This document shows, one piece after another, positions 1-8,870 of a stretch of 64,000 bases of DNA. The first letter of the stretch is position 1. Every line of letters begins with the position of its first letter. The notes under the pieces are model-generated. The model saw only the letters and a program-made list of their open reading frames with translations. It ran no database searches and was not told where the DNA came from. A program made the translations under genes and the position numbers. The DNA comes from Gordonia zhaorongruii (GTDB taxonomy: Bacteria > Actinomycetota > Actinomycetes > Mycobacteriales > Mycobacteriaceae), in the NCBI RefSeq assembly GCF_007559005.1, contig NZ_CP041763.1, positions 1,148,463-1,212,462 on the forward strand, given 5' to 3'.

Positions 1-317
1 TCATGGACTCGTCCACGTACGGCGTCCCCACGAACTCGGCCGACGGCTATCGCACGCCTGTCGATTTCGCGACGCAGATGTCGTACAGCGGCATCTATCT
101 GCACTCGGCCCCGTGGTCGATGTGGGCTCAGGGAAACACGAACACCAGTCACGGTTGCCTCAATCTGAGTCCGGCCGATGCTCAGTGGGTGATGCAGAAC
201 ACGCTGCGCGGCGATCCGGTCACGGTGAAGAACACCGTGGGACCGACGCTGCCCGGTACCGACGGCCTCGGTGACTGGAACATCCCGTGGGAGACGTGGT
301 CCAAGGGGAACGCATAA
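1..317 (+). CDS. L,D-transpeptidase (LdtMt2-like), C-terminal part only
   Basis: The gene starts before the window; about 104 residues of the C-terminal YkuD catalytic domain are present. These enzymes make 3-3 cross-links in peptidoglycan outside the membrane and are the main target of carbapenems in mycobacteria. The catalytic region is clear: [13 protein letters not shown] with the conserved His, then [10 protein letters not shown] with the nucleophilic Cys. The tail ([12 protein letters not shown]) is the C-terminal extension typical of the LdtMt2/LppS branch. The stop is at 315-317. The first in-frame ATG in view (position 3) is internal to the domain and is not the start. Confidence 0.93.
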   Translation, partial: MDSSTYGVPTNSADGYRTPVDFATQMSYSGIYLHSAPWSMWAQGNTNTSHGCLNLSPADAQWVMQNTLRGDPVTVKNTVGPTLPGTDGLGDWNIPWETWSKGNA

Positions 318-380
318 CCCGACCGTGTCATCGAGCGGTGTTAGTATCCGTGCGTTACGAAAACCTCACTCGAGATTGGT

Positions 381-1529
381 ATGGACTCCATGGCTCGTCC
401 CTCCTGGGAAGACGACGACCTGACTGCTCTGCGTGAAATGGCGCGCGCCTTCTGTGAGAAGGAGATCGCGCCGAACACCGAGCGGTACATCGAGCAGCAC
501 GGTGTCGACCGTGGCCTGTGGAACAAGGCGGGGCAGCTCGGCCTGTTGGGCATGTCGATCCCGGAGGAGTACGGCGGCGGAGGCGGTACCTTCGCCCACG
601 AGGCCGTGCTCATCGAGGAGCAGGCCCGCGTGGTCGACTCGTCGTGGGGGCAGGCCCTGCACAACGGCATCGTCGCTCATTACGTGCTCGGTTACGGGTC
701 CGAGGAGCAGAAGAAGAAGTGGTTGCCGAAGATGGCCTCCGGTGAGGTAGTCGGCGCGATCGCGATGACCGAGCCAGGCACCGGTTCGGACCTCCAGAAC
801 GTGAAGACCAAGGCCGTCAAGGACGGCGACGACTACATCATCGACGGCTCCAAGACGTTCATCACCAACGGCGGCCAGGCCGACCTCGTGATCGTCGTCG
901 CCAAGACCGACACCTCCGAAGGCGCCAAGGGCATCTCGCTCATCCTCGTCGAGACCGACCGTGAAGGATTCAGCCGTGGCCGGATCCTCGACAAGGTCGG
1001 CATGCGCGGTCAGGACACCGCCGAACTGAACTTCACCGGTGTTCGCGTGCCGCAGTCGAACCTGCTGGGGGAGCAGGAGGGGCTCGGTTTCATCCAGCTC
1101 ATGCAGCAGTTGCCGCAGGAGCGTCTCATCATCGCCGTCGGATCCGTCGCAGGCATGGAGTCCGCGCTCGAGAAGACCCTCGAGTACACGAAGGAGCGCA
1201 CGGCCTTCGGACGTCCGGTGTTCGGATTCCAGAACACCAAGTTCAAGCTCGCGGAGGTCGCCACTGAGGCGCGCATCGCCCGAGTGTTCCTCGACGACTG
1301 CCTCGAGAAGCATCTGCGGGGCGAACTGGACATCCCGACCGTCGCGATGGCCAAGTGGTGGACCACCGAGCGTGCGATGCAGGTCGCCGATACCTGTCTG
1401 CAGCTGTTCGGCGGCTACGGCTACATGAACGAGTACCCGATCGCTCGCATGTGGGCCGACAACCGTGTGCAGATGATCTACGGCGGAACCAACGAGATCA
1501 TGAAGGAGATCATCTCCAGGTCGCTGTGA
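381..1529 (+). CDS. acyl-CoA dehydrogenase, long-chain/isovaleryl type (FadE)
   Basis: A 382-residue FAD enzyme for the first, alpha-beta dehydrogenating step of acyl-CoA oxidation. The family signature AMTEPGTGSDLQ and the C-terminal FGGYGYMNEYPIARMWAD block are present. The usual catalytic Glu of the medium-chain branch (YEGT) is a Gly here (IYGGTNEIM). Instead the Glu lies in LPQERLIIA at residue 247, the position used by long-chain and isovaleryl-CoA dehydrogenases. The substrate is therefore probably a long or branched acyl-CoA, which is inference. ATG 381 is used; ATG 390 is an alternative. It stands alone, with a 63-bp upstream gap that should hold its promoter. Confidence 0.93.
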   Translation: MDSMARPSWEDDDLTALREMARAFCEKEIAPNTERYIEQHGVDRGLWNKAGQLGLLGMSIPEEYGGGGGTFAHEAVLIEEQARVVDSSWGQALHNGIVAHYVLGYGSEEQKKKWLPKMASGEVVGAIAMTEPGTGSDLQNVKTKAVKDGDDYIIDGSKTFITNGGQADLVIVVAKTDTSEGAKGISLILVETDREGFSRGRILDKVGMRGQDTAELNFTGVRVPQSNLLGEQEGLGFIQLMQQLPQERLIIAVGSVAGMESALEKTLEYTKERTAFGRPVFGFQNTKFKLAEVATEARIARVFLDDCLEKHLRGELDIPTVAMAKWWTTERAMQVADTCLQLFGGYGYMNEYPIARMWADNRVQMIYGGTNEIMKEIISRSL

Positions 1530-1535
1530 TCCGGT

Positions 1536-2276
1536 TCAGGACGGCCAGTAGTACGAGTCGGAAGTCGGCCGTGCGCCGAATATCGCCTGACCGACGCGGA
1601 CGCATGTCGCGCCCTCGGTAACCGCGAGTTCGTAGTCGCCGGACATGCCCATCGAGAGGTGCCCGTCGCCGATCAGTCCGGGATCTTCGTCTCGAATCCG
1701 ATCGCGTAGATCGCGGAGGAGTGCGAAGCACGGCCTCACCCGATCGGCATCGTCGGAGAACACGGCGAGCGTCATGAGACCGCGCACGCGTAGCGACGTG
1801 AACTGCGGCAGCGCCCGCAGCAAGCCGGGCAGATCAGCGGGGGACAGGCCGTACTTGCTCTCCTCTCCGGACGTATTGACCTGTACGTAGACGTCGAGGG
1901 CCCGGCCGGCCGCTTGCAGGCGGCGGTCGAGGGCCTCGGCGACGCGCAGACTGTCGAGGGCCTGGAATTCGGAGGCGAAGGCGGCGACGTTCTTGGCCTT
2001 GTTGGTCTGCAGGTGTCCGATCACCGACCATGCGACGTCGCGATGAGCCAGGTTCGCATGCTTGCGTTCGGCCTCCTGCACCTTGTTCTCGCCGAGCTCG
2101 GTGCAGCCGGCCGCGATCGCGAGCTCGACGCGCTCCTCGGGCACGGTCTTACTCACCGGAAGCAGCCGGACATCGGCGGGAAGCCGTCCGGCCCGCTCGG
2201 CGGCCGCGTCGATACGGGCCCGGACGTCGGCGATATTGGCGTGGAACTCGTCGATGGTGGTGGCGGTCGGGTACAT
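1536..2276 (-). CDS. YggS/PLPBP-family pyridoxal phosphate homeostasis protein
   Basis: A 246-residue alanine-racemase-fold protein that binds PLP and buffers the free cofactor; it has no known catalytic turnover. The PLP lysine is K43 in LLPVSKTVPEERV, followed by the family motifs GENKVQEA, WSVIGHLQTNKAK, VQVNTSGEESK and LSMGMSGDYELAV. The start at 2276 gives the normal family length; the frame is open further upstream but unlike the family there. Its start codon lies only 21 bp from the divergent gene at 2298, so the promoters overlap or the messages are nearly leaderless. The convergent acyl-CoA dehydrogenase ends 6 bp away. Confidence 0.9.
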   Translation of the reverse strand: MYPTATTIDEFHANIADVRARIDAAAERAGRLPADVRLLPVSKTVPEERVELAIAAGCTELGENKVQEAERKHANLAHRDVAWSVIGHLQTNKAKNVAAFASEFQALDSLRVAEALDRRLQAAGRALDVYVQVNTSGEESKYGLSPADLPGLLRALPQFTSLRVRGLMTLAVFSDDADRVRPCFALLRDLRDRIRDEDPGLIGDGHLSMGMSGDYELAVTEGATCVRVGQAIFGARPTSDSYYWPS

Positions 2277-2297
2277 GCCAGCAGCATAATTCGTCGC

Positions 2298-2813
2298 ATG
2301 GACGATGCAGCGGCCCGAGTAACGGCACAAGTGGAGCGACTGGAGGCGATCGAGGAGATCAAGCAGCTCAAACACAGGTACTGGCGCGCGTGCGACGCGA
2401 AGGACCCCGACGGATTCCGCGATTCGTTCATCGCCTCCGGTGCCGTGATCGACTACGGTCCACTGGGGCGCTTCGACGACGCTGCACCGATGGTCGAGAT
2501 CTTCCGGCGATTCGCGCTGGCTCGGGCGGACGGCCGATACGCGGTTCTCGACATGCATCACGGCACCCACCCGGAGATCGAGCTGACCGGCCGGGATTCG
2601 GCTCGCGGCCGATGGTCGCTCCGCTTCCGCCAGATCGATACCGTCGGTCGCACCGAGACGGTGTCCGTGGGGGAGTACGACGACGAGTACGTCCGGGAGA
2701 GCGGCCACTGGCGGATGTCGGTGTGCCGGTTCACGCAGCGATGGTCGCTCACCCGGCCGCTCGGCGACGATGCGGCGATCCGCGAAGGGGACTTCTGCAA
2801 GCCAGGCGAGTAA
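2298..2813 (+). CDS. SnoaL/NTF2-like fold protein
   Basis: A 171-residue protein with the pattern of the SnoaL-like 4 family: an N-terminal helix (EAIEEIKQLKHRYWRACDAKD), then a cone of beta strands ending in ESGHWRMSVCRFTQRWSL. Members include ketosteroid-isomerase-like and polyketide-cyclase-like enzymes, but no substrate can be read from the sequence. It is divergent from the PLP-homeostasis gene and is followed after 10 bp by the kinase gene at 2824, so the two may be co-transcribed. The open frame extends upstream to 1914, but that part is antisense to the neighbour. Confidence 0.75.
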   Translation: MDDAAARVTAQVERLEAIEEIKQLKHRYWRACDAKDPDGFRDSFIASGAVIDYGPLGRFDDAAPMVEIFRRFALARADGRYAVLDMHHGTHPEIELTGRDSARGRWSLRFRQIDTVGRTETVSVGEYDDEYVRESGHWRMSVCRFTQRWSLTRPLGDDAAIREGDFCKPGE

Positions 2814-2823
2814 ATTCGGGGTC

Positions 2824-3624
2824 GTGGTTGATTTCGCATATGTGATCGCCGGCTCGGAAGCCACCGGCGGAGCCGGCATCCAGACGGACCTCAAGACGTT
2901 CCATGAGCTGAGCGTGTTCGGACTCGGCACTATCACGTGCATCGTGTCGTTCGACCCTAAGGCCGACTGGGGTCATCGATTCGCGCCCGTGGAGCCCGGC
3001 GTGATCGCCGATCAGATGGAGGCGGCGACCGCTGCATACGATCTCGACGTCGTGAAGATCGGCATGCTCGGGACGCCGAAGACCATCGACGTGGTCGCCG
3101 ACGGCCTCGGGAAGCAGTCGTGGCGCCACGTCGTGCTCGATCCGGTGCTGATCTGCAAGGGGCAGGAACCGGGCGCGGCCCTCGACACCGATCAGGCGTT
3201 GCGGGACAAGATCCTTCCCCACGCGAGCGTGGTGACGCCGAACCTCTTCGAGGCGACCGTCCTGTCGGGCATGGAGTCGATCGAGACGGAGGGCGACCTC
3301 ATCGAGGCCGCCAAGCGGATCGGTGAGCTGGGACCCCGGTACGTCCTCGCCAAGGGCGGCGTCGAACTCCCCGGCGACGAGGCCGTGGACGTGTTCTTCG
3401 ACGGTGACGACGTCACCGTGCTGCGTGCACCGAAGATCGGCACGGAACGCGTCTCCGGTGCCGGTTGCACCCTTGCCGCAGCGCTCACCGCAGAGCTGGC
3501 TAAGGGCCGACCTGCGCTGGATGCGGCTCGTCGCGCGAAGGTGTTCACCAGCGCCGCCATCACCGGCCGGGTAGGCGGACATCTGCCGTTCGAAGCCGTG
3601 TGGCAGGGCATCGCCCGGGGCTGA
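2824..3624 (+). CDS. ThiD/PdxK-type (phospho)hydroxymethylpyrimidine or pyridoxine kinase
   Basis: A 266-residue ribokinase-superfamily kinase. The N-terminal YVIAGSEATGGAGIQTDLKTF is the ThiD-like substrate-binding motif, and the anion-hole motif near the end is GAGCTL with Cys at about residue 215, as in ThiD and in the ThiD-like pyridoxal kinases of Gram-positives. It would phosphorylate HMP for thiamin or B6 vitamers. The nearby PLP-homeostasis gene makes the B6 role attractive, but that is inference. GTG 2824 is chosen because it places the GGAGIQ motif at the usual distance from the N-terminus. Confidence 0.85.
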   Translation: MVDFAYVIAGSEATGGAGIQTDLKTFHELSVFGLGTITCIVSFDPKADWGHRFAPVEPGVIADQMEAATAAYDLDVVKIGMLGTPKTIDVVADGLGKQSWRHVVLDPVLICKGQEPGAALDTDQALRDKILPHASVVTPNLFEATVLSGMESIETEGDLIEAAKRIGELGPRYVLAKGGVELPGDEAVDVFFDGDDVTVLRAPKIGTERVSGAGCTLAAALTAELAKGRPALDAARRAKVFTSAAITGRVGGHLPFEAVWQGIARG

Positions 3625-3640
3625 CTGTGAAGGGACATCT

Positions 3641-4660
3641 GTGAAGAAGATCGGCTTCCTCTCGTTCGGGCATTGGTCCGACGCGCCCGGATCGCAGACG
3701 CGAACTGCTGCGGACACGTTGATGCAATCGGTCGAATTGGCCGTTGCCGCAGAGGAACTGGGCGCCGACGGCGCCTACTTTCGGGTGCACCACTTCGCGC
3801 GTCAGCTGGGGTCTCCGTTCCCGTTGCTCGCGGCGATCGGTGCTCGCACCAGCCGCATCGAGATCGGTACCGGAGTGATCGATCTCCGTTACGAGAATCC
3901 CCTGTACATGGCCGAGGACGCGGGCGCTGCGGACCTGATCGCGGGTGGGCGGCTCCAACTCGGTCTCTCACGAGGGTCACCGGAGCAGGTGATCGAGGGA
4001 TACAAGTACTTCGGCTACGCGCCCGGGGACGGGGAGAGCGACGCCGATATGGCGCGTCGGCATGCCGAGGTCTTCCTGGAAGTGCTCTCGGGCAAGGGCT
4101 TCGCCGAACCCAACCCGCGGCCGATGTTTCCCAACCCGCCCGGTCTGCTTCGGATAGAGCCGTATTCGGAAGGACTGCGCGAGCGGATCTGGTGGGGCGC
4201 AGGGTCGGATACCACCGCACGGTGGGCCGCGCAGCGCGGCATGAACCTCATGTCGTCGACACTCAAGGACGACGAGTCGGGCGAACCCTTCCACGTGCAG
4301 CAGCGTAAGCAGATCGAGGCGTTCCGCGACGAGTGGGCGCAGCACGACCACGGCTTCGTACCTCGCGTTTCGGTGTCCAGGTCGATCTTCGCCATCACGA
4401 CCGACATGGACCGGCGGTACTTCCTCGGCGGAGACGGTCGGAACGATCAGTTCGGAGTCATCGACAACACCCCGTCGGTATTCGGTCGCTCGTACGCCGA
4501 TGAACCGGACCGGTTGGTGGAATCACTGCGCGGAGACGAGGCGATCGCCGCTGCCGACACACTGCTCCTCACGGTGCCGAATCAGCTCGGCGTCGACTAC
4601 AACACCCACGTGCTGGAGTCGATCCTCGAGCACGTCGCGCCCGGGTTGGGTTGGCGCTGA
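3641..4660 (+). CDS. luciferase-like (LLM class) flavin-dependent oxidoreductase
   Basis: A 339-residue bacterial-luciferase-fold protein (TIM barrel, FMN or F420 dependent). It opens with MKKIGFLSFGHW, then EELGADGAYFRVHHFARQ, IEIGTGVIDLRYENPLYMAEDA and GGRLQLGLSRGSPEQVIEGY, all typical of the family. These enzymes oxidise aldehydes, sulfonates or nitrogenous compounds; the substrate is not evident. The GTG start at 3641 has an AAGGGA ribosome-binding site five bases upstream and lies 16 bp after the kinase, so the two are probably one operon. Confidence 0.88.
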   Translation: MKKIGFLSFGHWSDAPGSQTRTAADTLMQSVELAVAAEELGADGAYFRVHHFARQLGSPFPLLAAIGARTSRIEIGTGVIDLRYENPLYMAEDAGAADLIAGGRLQLGLSRGSPEQVIEGYKYFGYAPGDGESDADMARRHAEVFLEVLSGKGFAEPNPRPMFPNPPGLLRIEPYSEGLRERIWWGAGSDTTARWAAQRGMNLMSSTLKDDESGEPFHVQQRKQIEAFRDEWAQHDHGFVPRVSVSRSIFAITTDMDRRYFLGGDGRNDQFGVIDNTPSVFGRSYADEPDRLVESLRGDEAIAAADTLLLTVPNQLGVDYNTHVLESILEHVAPGLGWR

Positions 4661-4665
4661 CGCCG

Positions 4666-5259
4666 CTACCGGCTCGGTACGACCCGCTGAGCGCCGCTTT
4701 CCACCAGCAGGGCCTGGTCGTCATCGAGAGCAAGCAGCTCGAATCGTGCGCCGAACGTGGACATGGTCGTCGCGATGAGATCAGGCGGGTACGACGGCAG
4801 CATCCCTCCCGCGTGCGGGATCGGAACCGAATCGATCCACCCGAATCCCCTGGTGCTCGCGAGTTCGGGGGCCTCGGAGGGGTCGTCCATCAGGCCGGCA
4901 GGCCCGATGTCGGGGCCGGCGATCACCGAACCCGCACTGAGCCCGATGTAGGGGAGCCCGTCGCGAACGCGGGCGTCGAGGATCGCGTCCGCACCGCTCG
5001 CGCGGAGAGTCTCGAGCACCGAGAAGGTGTTTCCGCCGCCGACGAACACCGCGTCGACCGAATCCAGTGACTCCGCGAACTCATGGACGCGTCGTCCGTG
5101 TGCCGGTGTGTCGACGACGTGGTAGCCGAGATCGGACAGAAGTTCACCACCTGCACCGTCGACGACGCCGACCGTCACCTCGTGGACAGGTCTGCGGACG
5201 CTCTCTGCGACGAATCGGGGCACTGCGCCGGCGCCGAGGGACAGCAGTAGGAGATGCAC
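4666..5259 (-). CDS. peptidase E-like protein (family S51, class I glutamine amidotransferase fold)
   Basis: A 197-residue protein of the S51 family, which includes alpha-aspartyl dipeptidase and cyanophycinase. The nucleophile elbow GLSAGSVIAGPD places the Ser at residue 108, preceded by DAVFVGGGNTFSVLETLR, the substrate-binding Gly-rich loop. The GTG start at 5259 puts VHLLLLSLGAG as the first beta strand; the open frame runs further upstream but without family features. The gene converges on the luciferase-like gene with a gap of 5 bp. Cytosolic dipeptidase activity is likely but not certain. Confidence 0.8.
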   Translation of the reverse strand: MHLLLLSLGAGAVPRFVAESVRRPVHEVTVGVVDGAGGELLSDLGYHVVDTPAHGRRVHEFAESLDSVDAVFVGGGNTFSVLETLRASGADAILDARVRDGLPYIGLSAGSVIAGPDIGPAGLMDDPSEAPELASTRGFGWIDSVPIPHAGGMLPSYPPDLIATTMSTFGARFELLALDDDQALLVESGAQRVVPSR

Positions 5260-5338
5260 GTGCTTCAGCCTGTCAGAAGGGTGCGGACATTCGCTACGGA
5301 CCGTTGCGTGATGACGCGTTAGCGGTGACCATGGAGTC

Positions 5339-5590
5339 ATGGAATGGGTAGAGACGTCGTCCGGACTCGTCGCGACCTTCACGACGGGCTCCATGGTCCG
5401 TGGCCTCGAATTCGTCACCCGGATCGTGGATGCTGCTGAAGCCGCGAACCATCACCCCGACATCGACTTGCGTTACGCGGTGGTCCGCCTCGTCCTGGTC
5501 TCGCATGACGTCGGCGACCAGATCACCGACCGCGACCATGCGCTTGCGCGTGAGATCTCGGGAATCGCGTCCGAGATGGGTATCGAGTAG
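5339..5590 (+). CDS. pterin-4a-carbinolamine dehydratase-like protein
   Basis: An 83-residue protein with the PCD signature: NHHPDIDLRYAVVRLVLVSH, that is H38, H39 and a spaced H56, followed by an Asp (DRDHALA). The domain usually has about 95-100 residues, so the N-terminal helix is short here. PCD recycles tetrahydrobiopterin after aromatic hydroxylation, but bacterial homologues next to no hydroxylase, as here, have unclear roles (molybdopterin metabolism or transcriptional co-regulation have been proposed). It converges on nuoN. Confidence 0.8.
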   Translation: MEWVETSSGLVATFTTGSMVRGLEFVTRIVDAAEAANHHPDIDLRYAVVRLVLVSHDVGDQITDRDHALAREISGIASEMGIE

Positions 5591-5649
5591 GTCTCAGGCC
5601 GTCGTGGAAGCAAACGCAGCTAGAGGACGCAGCAGTCGCCTGACCTAGT

Positions 5650-7293
5650 TCAGCGTACGAACGTCGAGATGTCGCCGACCAGGTTGAGCAGTGGCGCCGG
5701 AAAGACTCCCAGCAGCAGCGTCAGTCCGGCGCTGATCGCGATCGGAACAGTGGTCAGCAGGCTCGGTGCCCGCACTGTCGGAGCGTTGCCCGGACGGTCG
5801 GCGAAGAACATCGCGACGATCACCCGCACGTAGAAGTAGGCGGCGATCGCGCTGCACACCACACCGACGATCACCAGCGGCCAGGCGCCGGCGCTGCCCG
5901 CGGCACCGAACACCGCGAACTTGGCGATGAAGCCGCCGGTGAGCGGGATGCCGGCGAAGGAGAGCAGCAGCAACGACATCATCGCGCCGACGAGCGGATG
6001 CTCACGGCCGAGCCCCGCCCAGGCGCTGATCGCGGACTCCTCGCGGCCCGTCGCGTCGCGCACCACGCTCAGCAGGGCGAACGCGCCGAACGCCGATACC
6101 GCGTAGATCGCGATGTAGAAGAGCGTCGCAGCGAGGGCGTCGTCGCTGATGATGATGGCACCGACGAGGGCGAATCCGACGTGGCTTACCGACGAGTAGG
6201 CGAGCATGCGCTTGATGTCGGACTGGGTGACCGCCATCAGCGTGGCGACGACCATCGTGGCGATCGCGACGGTCCAGAGCGCGGGCCGGGCAGTGTCCTG
6301 CAGATCCGGGAACGCGACATGGAGCACCCGGAGCAGGGCGCCGAACGCCGCAGCCTTGGTCGCCGACGCCATGAGCGAGGTGACCGGCGTGGGCGCGCCC
6401 TGGTACACGTCCGGTACCCACGAACCGAACGGGACGGCGCCCACCTTGAACAGCAGTCCGACGGCGATCAACGCGAGGGCGATGACTCCGAGGCTCTTGT
6501 CATCCGCAGTGTTCAGGGACGTCCCGATGTCGGCCAGCGAGAGGGACGCGCTCGCACCGTAGGCGAAGGCGGTGCCGAACAGGAAGATCGCCGACGCGAA
6601 TGCTCCGAGCAGGAAGTACTTGAGTGACGCCTCCTGGGACAGCAGCCGCCGTCTGCGGGCGAGTCCGCACAGAATGTACAGCGGCAGCGACAGCACTTCG
6701 AGCGCGATGAACATCGTGAGCAGGTCGCCGCACGACCCGAACAGCATCATCCCGCCGACGGCCAGCAGCGTGAGCGGGTACACCTCGGTGGTGAGGAACC
6801 CGGCCCGGCCGGCGGCGAGCTCGTCCGCCGATCCGGGCACCGTCGCGCCGGACGGTGTGAAGGCGTCCGCCGGCAGGGCGTCGTCGCTGGACCCGTCGGT
6901 GTCGGATGCGCTGCCGCCCACGGAGATCGGCTGTCCGGCAGCGGTTCGTACCTCCACGGGAGCCCACACACGGTCCAGTCGGCGTTCGCCCATGAAGGCG
7001 ACCGCGCCGAGCGCGACCAGCAGCACCACACCCTGCACGAAGAGTCCCGGCCCGTCGACGAGCACCGCACCGGACATGAGCGTCCGGGTCTGCGCGGAAT
7101 CGTCGGTGGCAGAGGATGCGACGAAAGCGAGTGCGATCACCGCGGCGATCAATCCACCGCCCGAGAGCCACAACTGGATGCGGTAGCGGAAGGCGGCAGG
7201 CGCGAAGGCTTCGACCAGCACGCTCAACACGGCGACCCCGAACACGATCAGCATCGGTGAGAGCCGGAAGTAGTCGATATGCGGTGCGATCAT
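5650..7293 (-). CDS. nuoN: NADH-quinone oxidoreductase subunit N
   Basis: A 547-residue antiporter-like membrane subunit of complex I, with about 14 hydrophobic helices and the proton-channel motifs LKYFLLGAFASAIFLFGTAF, KVGAVPFGSWVPDVYQGAP and SDIKRMLAYSSVSHVGFAL. A hydrophilic Ser/Gly/Asp-rich insert sits between helices at about residues 115-170. The ATG at 7293 shares its A with the nuoM stop (TGATG) and has a GAGGAG ribosome-binding site six bases upstream; GTG 7296 is the alternative. It is the last gene of the nuo operon. Confidence 0.97.
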   Translation of the reverse strand: MIAPHIDYFRLSPMLIVFGVAVLSVLVEAFAPAAFRYRIQLWLSGGGLIAAVIALAFVASSATDDSAQTRTLMSGAVLVDGPGLFVQGVVLLVALGAVAFMGERRLDRVWAPVEVRTAAGQPISVGGSASDTDGSSDDALPADAFTPSGATVPGSADELAAGRAGFLTTEVYPLTLLAVGGMMLFGSCGDLLTMFIALEVLSLPLYILCGLARRRRLLSQEASLKYFLLGAFASAIFLFGTAFAYGASASLSLADIGTSLNTADDKSLGVIALALIAVGLLFKVGAVPFGSWVPDVYQGAPTPVTSLMASATKAAAFGALLRVLHVAFPDLQDTARPALWTVAIATMVVATLMAVTQSDIKRMLAYSSVSHVGFALVGAIIISDDALAATLFYIAIYAVSAFGAFALLSVVRDATGREESAISAWAGLGREHPLVGAMMSLLLLSFAGIPLTGGFIAKFAVFGAAGSAGAWPLVIVGVVCSAIAAYFYVRVIVAMFFADRPGNAPTVRAPSLLTTVPIAISAGLTLLLGVFPAPLLNLVGDISTFVR

Positions 7294-8870
7294 CACTCAC
7301 TCCTCGCCACAGTGGGAGCCGGGTCGACGGCGGACTCGACGTAATCGAGGATCAGCCGCGGGAAGAAGCCCAGGGCGACGAGTGCCAGGATCAGCGGTGC
7401 GACCACCAGCTTCTCCCTGAGACACAGATCGGTGATCGGCGGCCGGCCCGCGTCCTCCGGTTCGGGGCCGCCCATCATCCGCTGGTAGGTCCACAGGATG
7501 TAGACGGCCGAGAGCACCAGGGCAACCGATGCAGCGATCGCAGCGATCGGATAGCGCGTGAACGTGCCGATGAGTACGAGGAACTCGCTGATGAACGGGC
7601 CCAGTCCGGGAAGGGACAGGGTGGCCAGTCCGGCGACGAGGAACGTCCCGGCCAGCACCGGTGCGATCTTCTGCACGCCGCCGTAATCGGCGATGAGCGC
7701 ACTGCCGCGCCGGGACACCAGGAATCCGGCGATCAGGAAGAGCGCGGCCGTCGAGATGCCGTGATTGACCATGTACAAGGCGGATCCGCTCTGCCCCTGG
7801 GCGGTCAGGGCGAAGACGCCGAGGACGATGAAGCCGAAGTGGGAGATCGACGTGTACGCGATCAGCCGCATCACGTCGCGCTGACCGATCGCGGCGACCG
7901 CGCCGTAGATGATGCTGATGACGGCGAGCGTGCAGATCACAGGTGCGAAGGTCTCCGAGGCCTCCGGGAACATGCCGATGCAGAATCGGAGCATCGCGAA
8001 GGTTCCGACCTTGTCCATGACGGCCATCATCATCACGGCCGCCGCCGGGGTGGTGGAGACGGCGGCATCGGGAAGCCAGGTGTGCAACGGCCAGAGCGGC
8101 GCCTTCACCGCGAACGCGAACACGAACCCGAGGAACAGGAGATTCTCGGTGGCCGACGACATCTCGAGCGAGCCGTCGGCGACGGCACCGGAGATGGCCT
8201 CGAAACTGAAGGTGCCCGCGACGACGTAGACACCGATCACTGCGGCCAGCATGATCAACCCGCCGAACAGGTTGTACAGCAGGAATCGGACGGCTGCCGG
8301 TGAGCTCTTCTTTCCGAACCCGCCGATGAGGAAGTACATCGGCACGAGCATGGCCTCGAAGAAGATGTAGAACAGCAGGACGTCGGTGGCGACGAAGCTC
8401 ATCAGCACCATCGCCTCAACTGCCAGGAGCAGTGCGACATAGATGTGGACCGACTTCCCGCGGGCCGGTTCGGTCCCTTCCCCGTCTGTGCTGTGTCCGT
8501 CGGCATCGTCTCCGTCAGCATCGTCTCCGTCGGCATCGCGCCAGCCCGCGAGCAGCAGGAGCGGAGTGAGTACGACGGTCAGCAGAATCAGCGCCAGTCC
8601 GATCCCGTCCAGTCCGAGCGAGTAGCGAGCACCGAAGGTGGGGATCCAGCTGATGTCCTCGGTCATCTGAAAATGGACCCCGGTGGCGGCGGCGTCGGCG
8701 GGCGATGTGTCGAAACGGGCTGTCACGATCAACGCCCACACCAGGACCAGAACCGATGCGCCGAGGCCGACGACCTTCGCGTTGTGCGCGCGTTGCGACG
8801 GCAGGAACATGATGACCGCCGAAGCGACTGCCGGAATGAGCCACAGGATGGTCAGCCAGGGCATCGTCAT
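7293..8870 (-). CDS. nuoM: NADH-quinone oxidoreductase subunit M
   Basis: A 525-residue antiporter-like subunit. Recognisable segments are [20 protein letters not shown] (with the essential membrane Glu), [19 protein letters not shown] and [16 protein letters not shown]. The loop after the third helix carries an unusual Asp/Gly run ([15 protein letters not shown]) encoded by three 15-bp tandem repeats. It starts at ATG 8870, overlapping the nuoL stop by 4 bp, and is coupled to nuoN downstream. Proton translocation in the plasma membrane is its role. Confidence 0.97.
   Translation of the reverse strand: MTMPWLTILWLIPAVASAVIMFLPSQRAHNAKVVGLGASVLVLVWALIVTARFDTSPADAAATGVHFQMTEDISWIPTFGARYSLGLDGIGLALILLTVVLTPLLLLAGWRDADGDDADGDDADGHSTDGEGTEPARGKSVHIYVALLLAVEAMVLMSFVATDVLLFYIFFEAMLVPMYFLIGGFGKKSSPAAVRFLLYNLFGGLIMLAAVIGVYVVAGTFSFEAISGAVADGSLEMSSATENLLFLGFVFAFAVKAPLWPLHTWLPDAAVSTTPAAAVMMMAVMDKVGTFAMLRFCIGMFPEASETFAPVICTLAVISIIYGAVAAIGQRDVMRLIAYTSISHFGFIVLGVFALTAQGQSGSALYMVNHGISTAALFLIAGFLVSRRGSALIADYGGVQKIAPVLAGTFLVAGLATLSLPGLGPFISEFLVLIGTFTRYPIAAIAASVALVLSAVYILWTYQRMMGGPEPEDAGRPPITDLCLREKLVVAPLILALVALGFFPRLILDYVESAVDPAPTVARSE
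8496..8540. repeat. three 15-bp tandem repeats inside nuoM
   Basis: Three head-to-tail copies of TCCGTCGGCATCGTC (second copy with one change, third with two at its end) at 8496-8510, 8511-8525 and 8526-8540. They keep the reading frame and encode the DADGD repeats of a NuoM loop that would face the aqueous phase, so copy-number changes should be tolerated. Confidence 0.85.
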
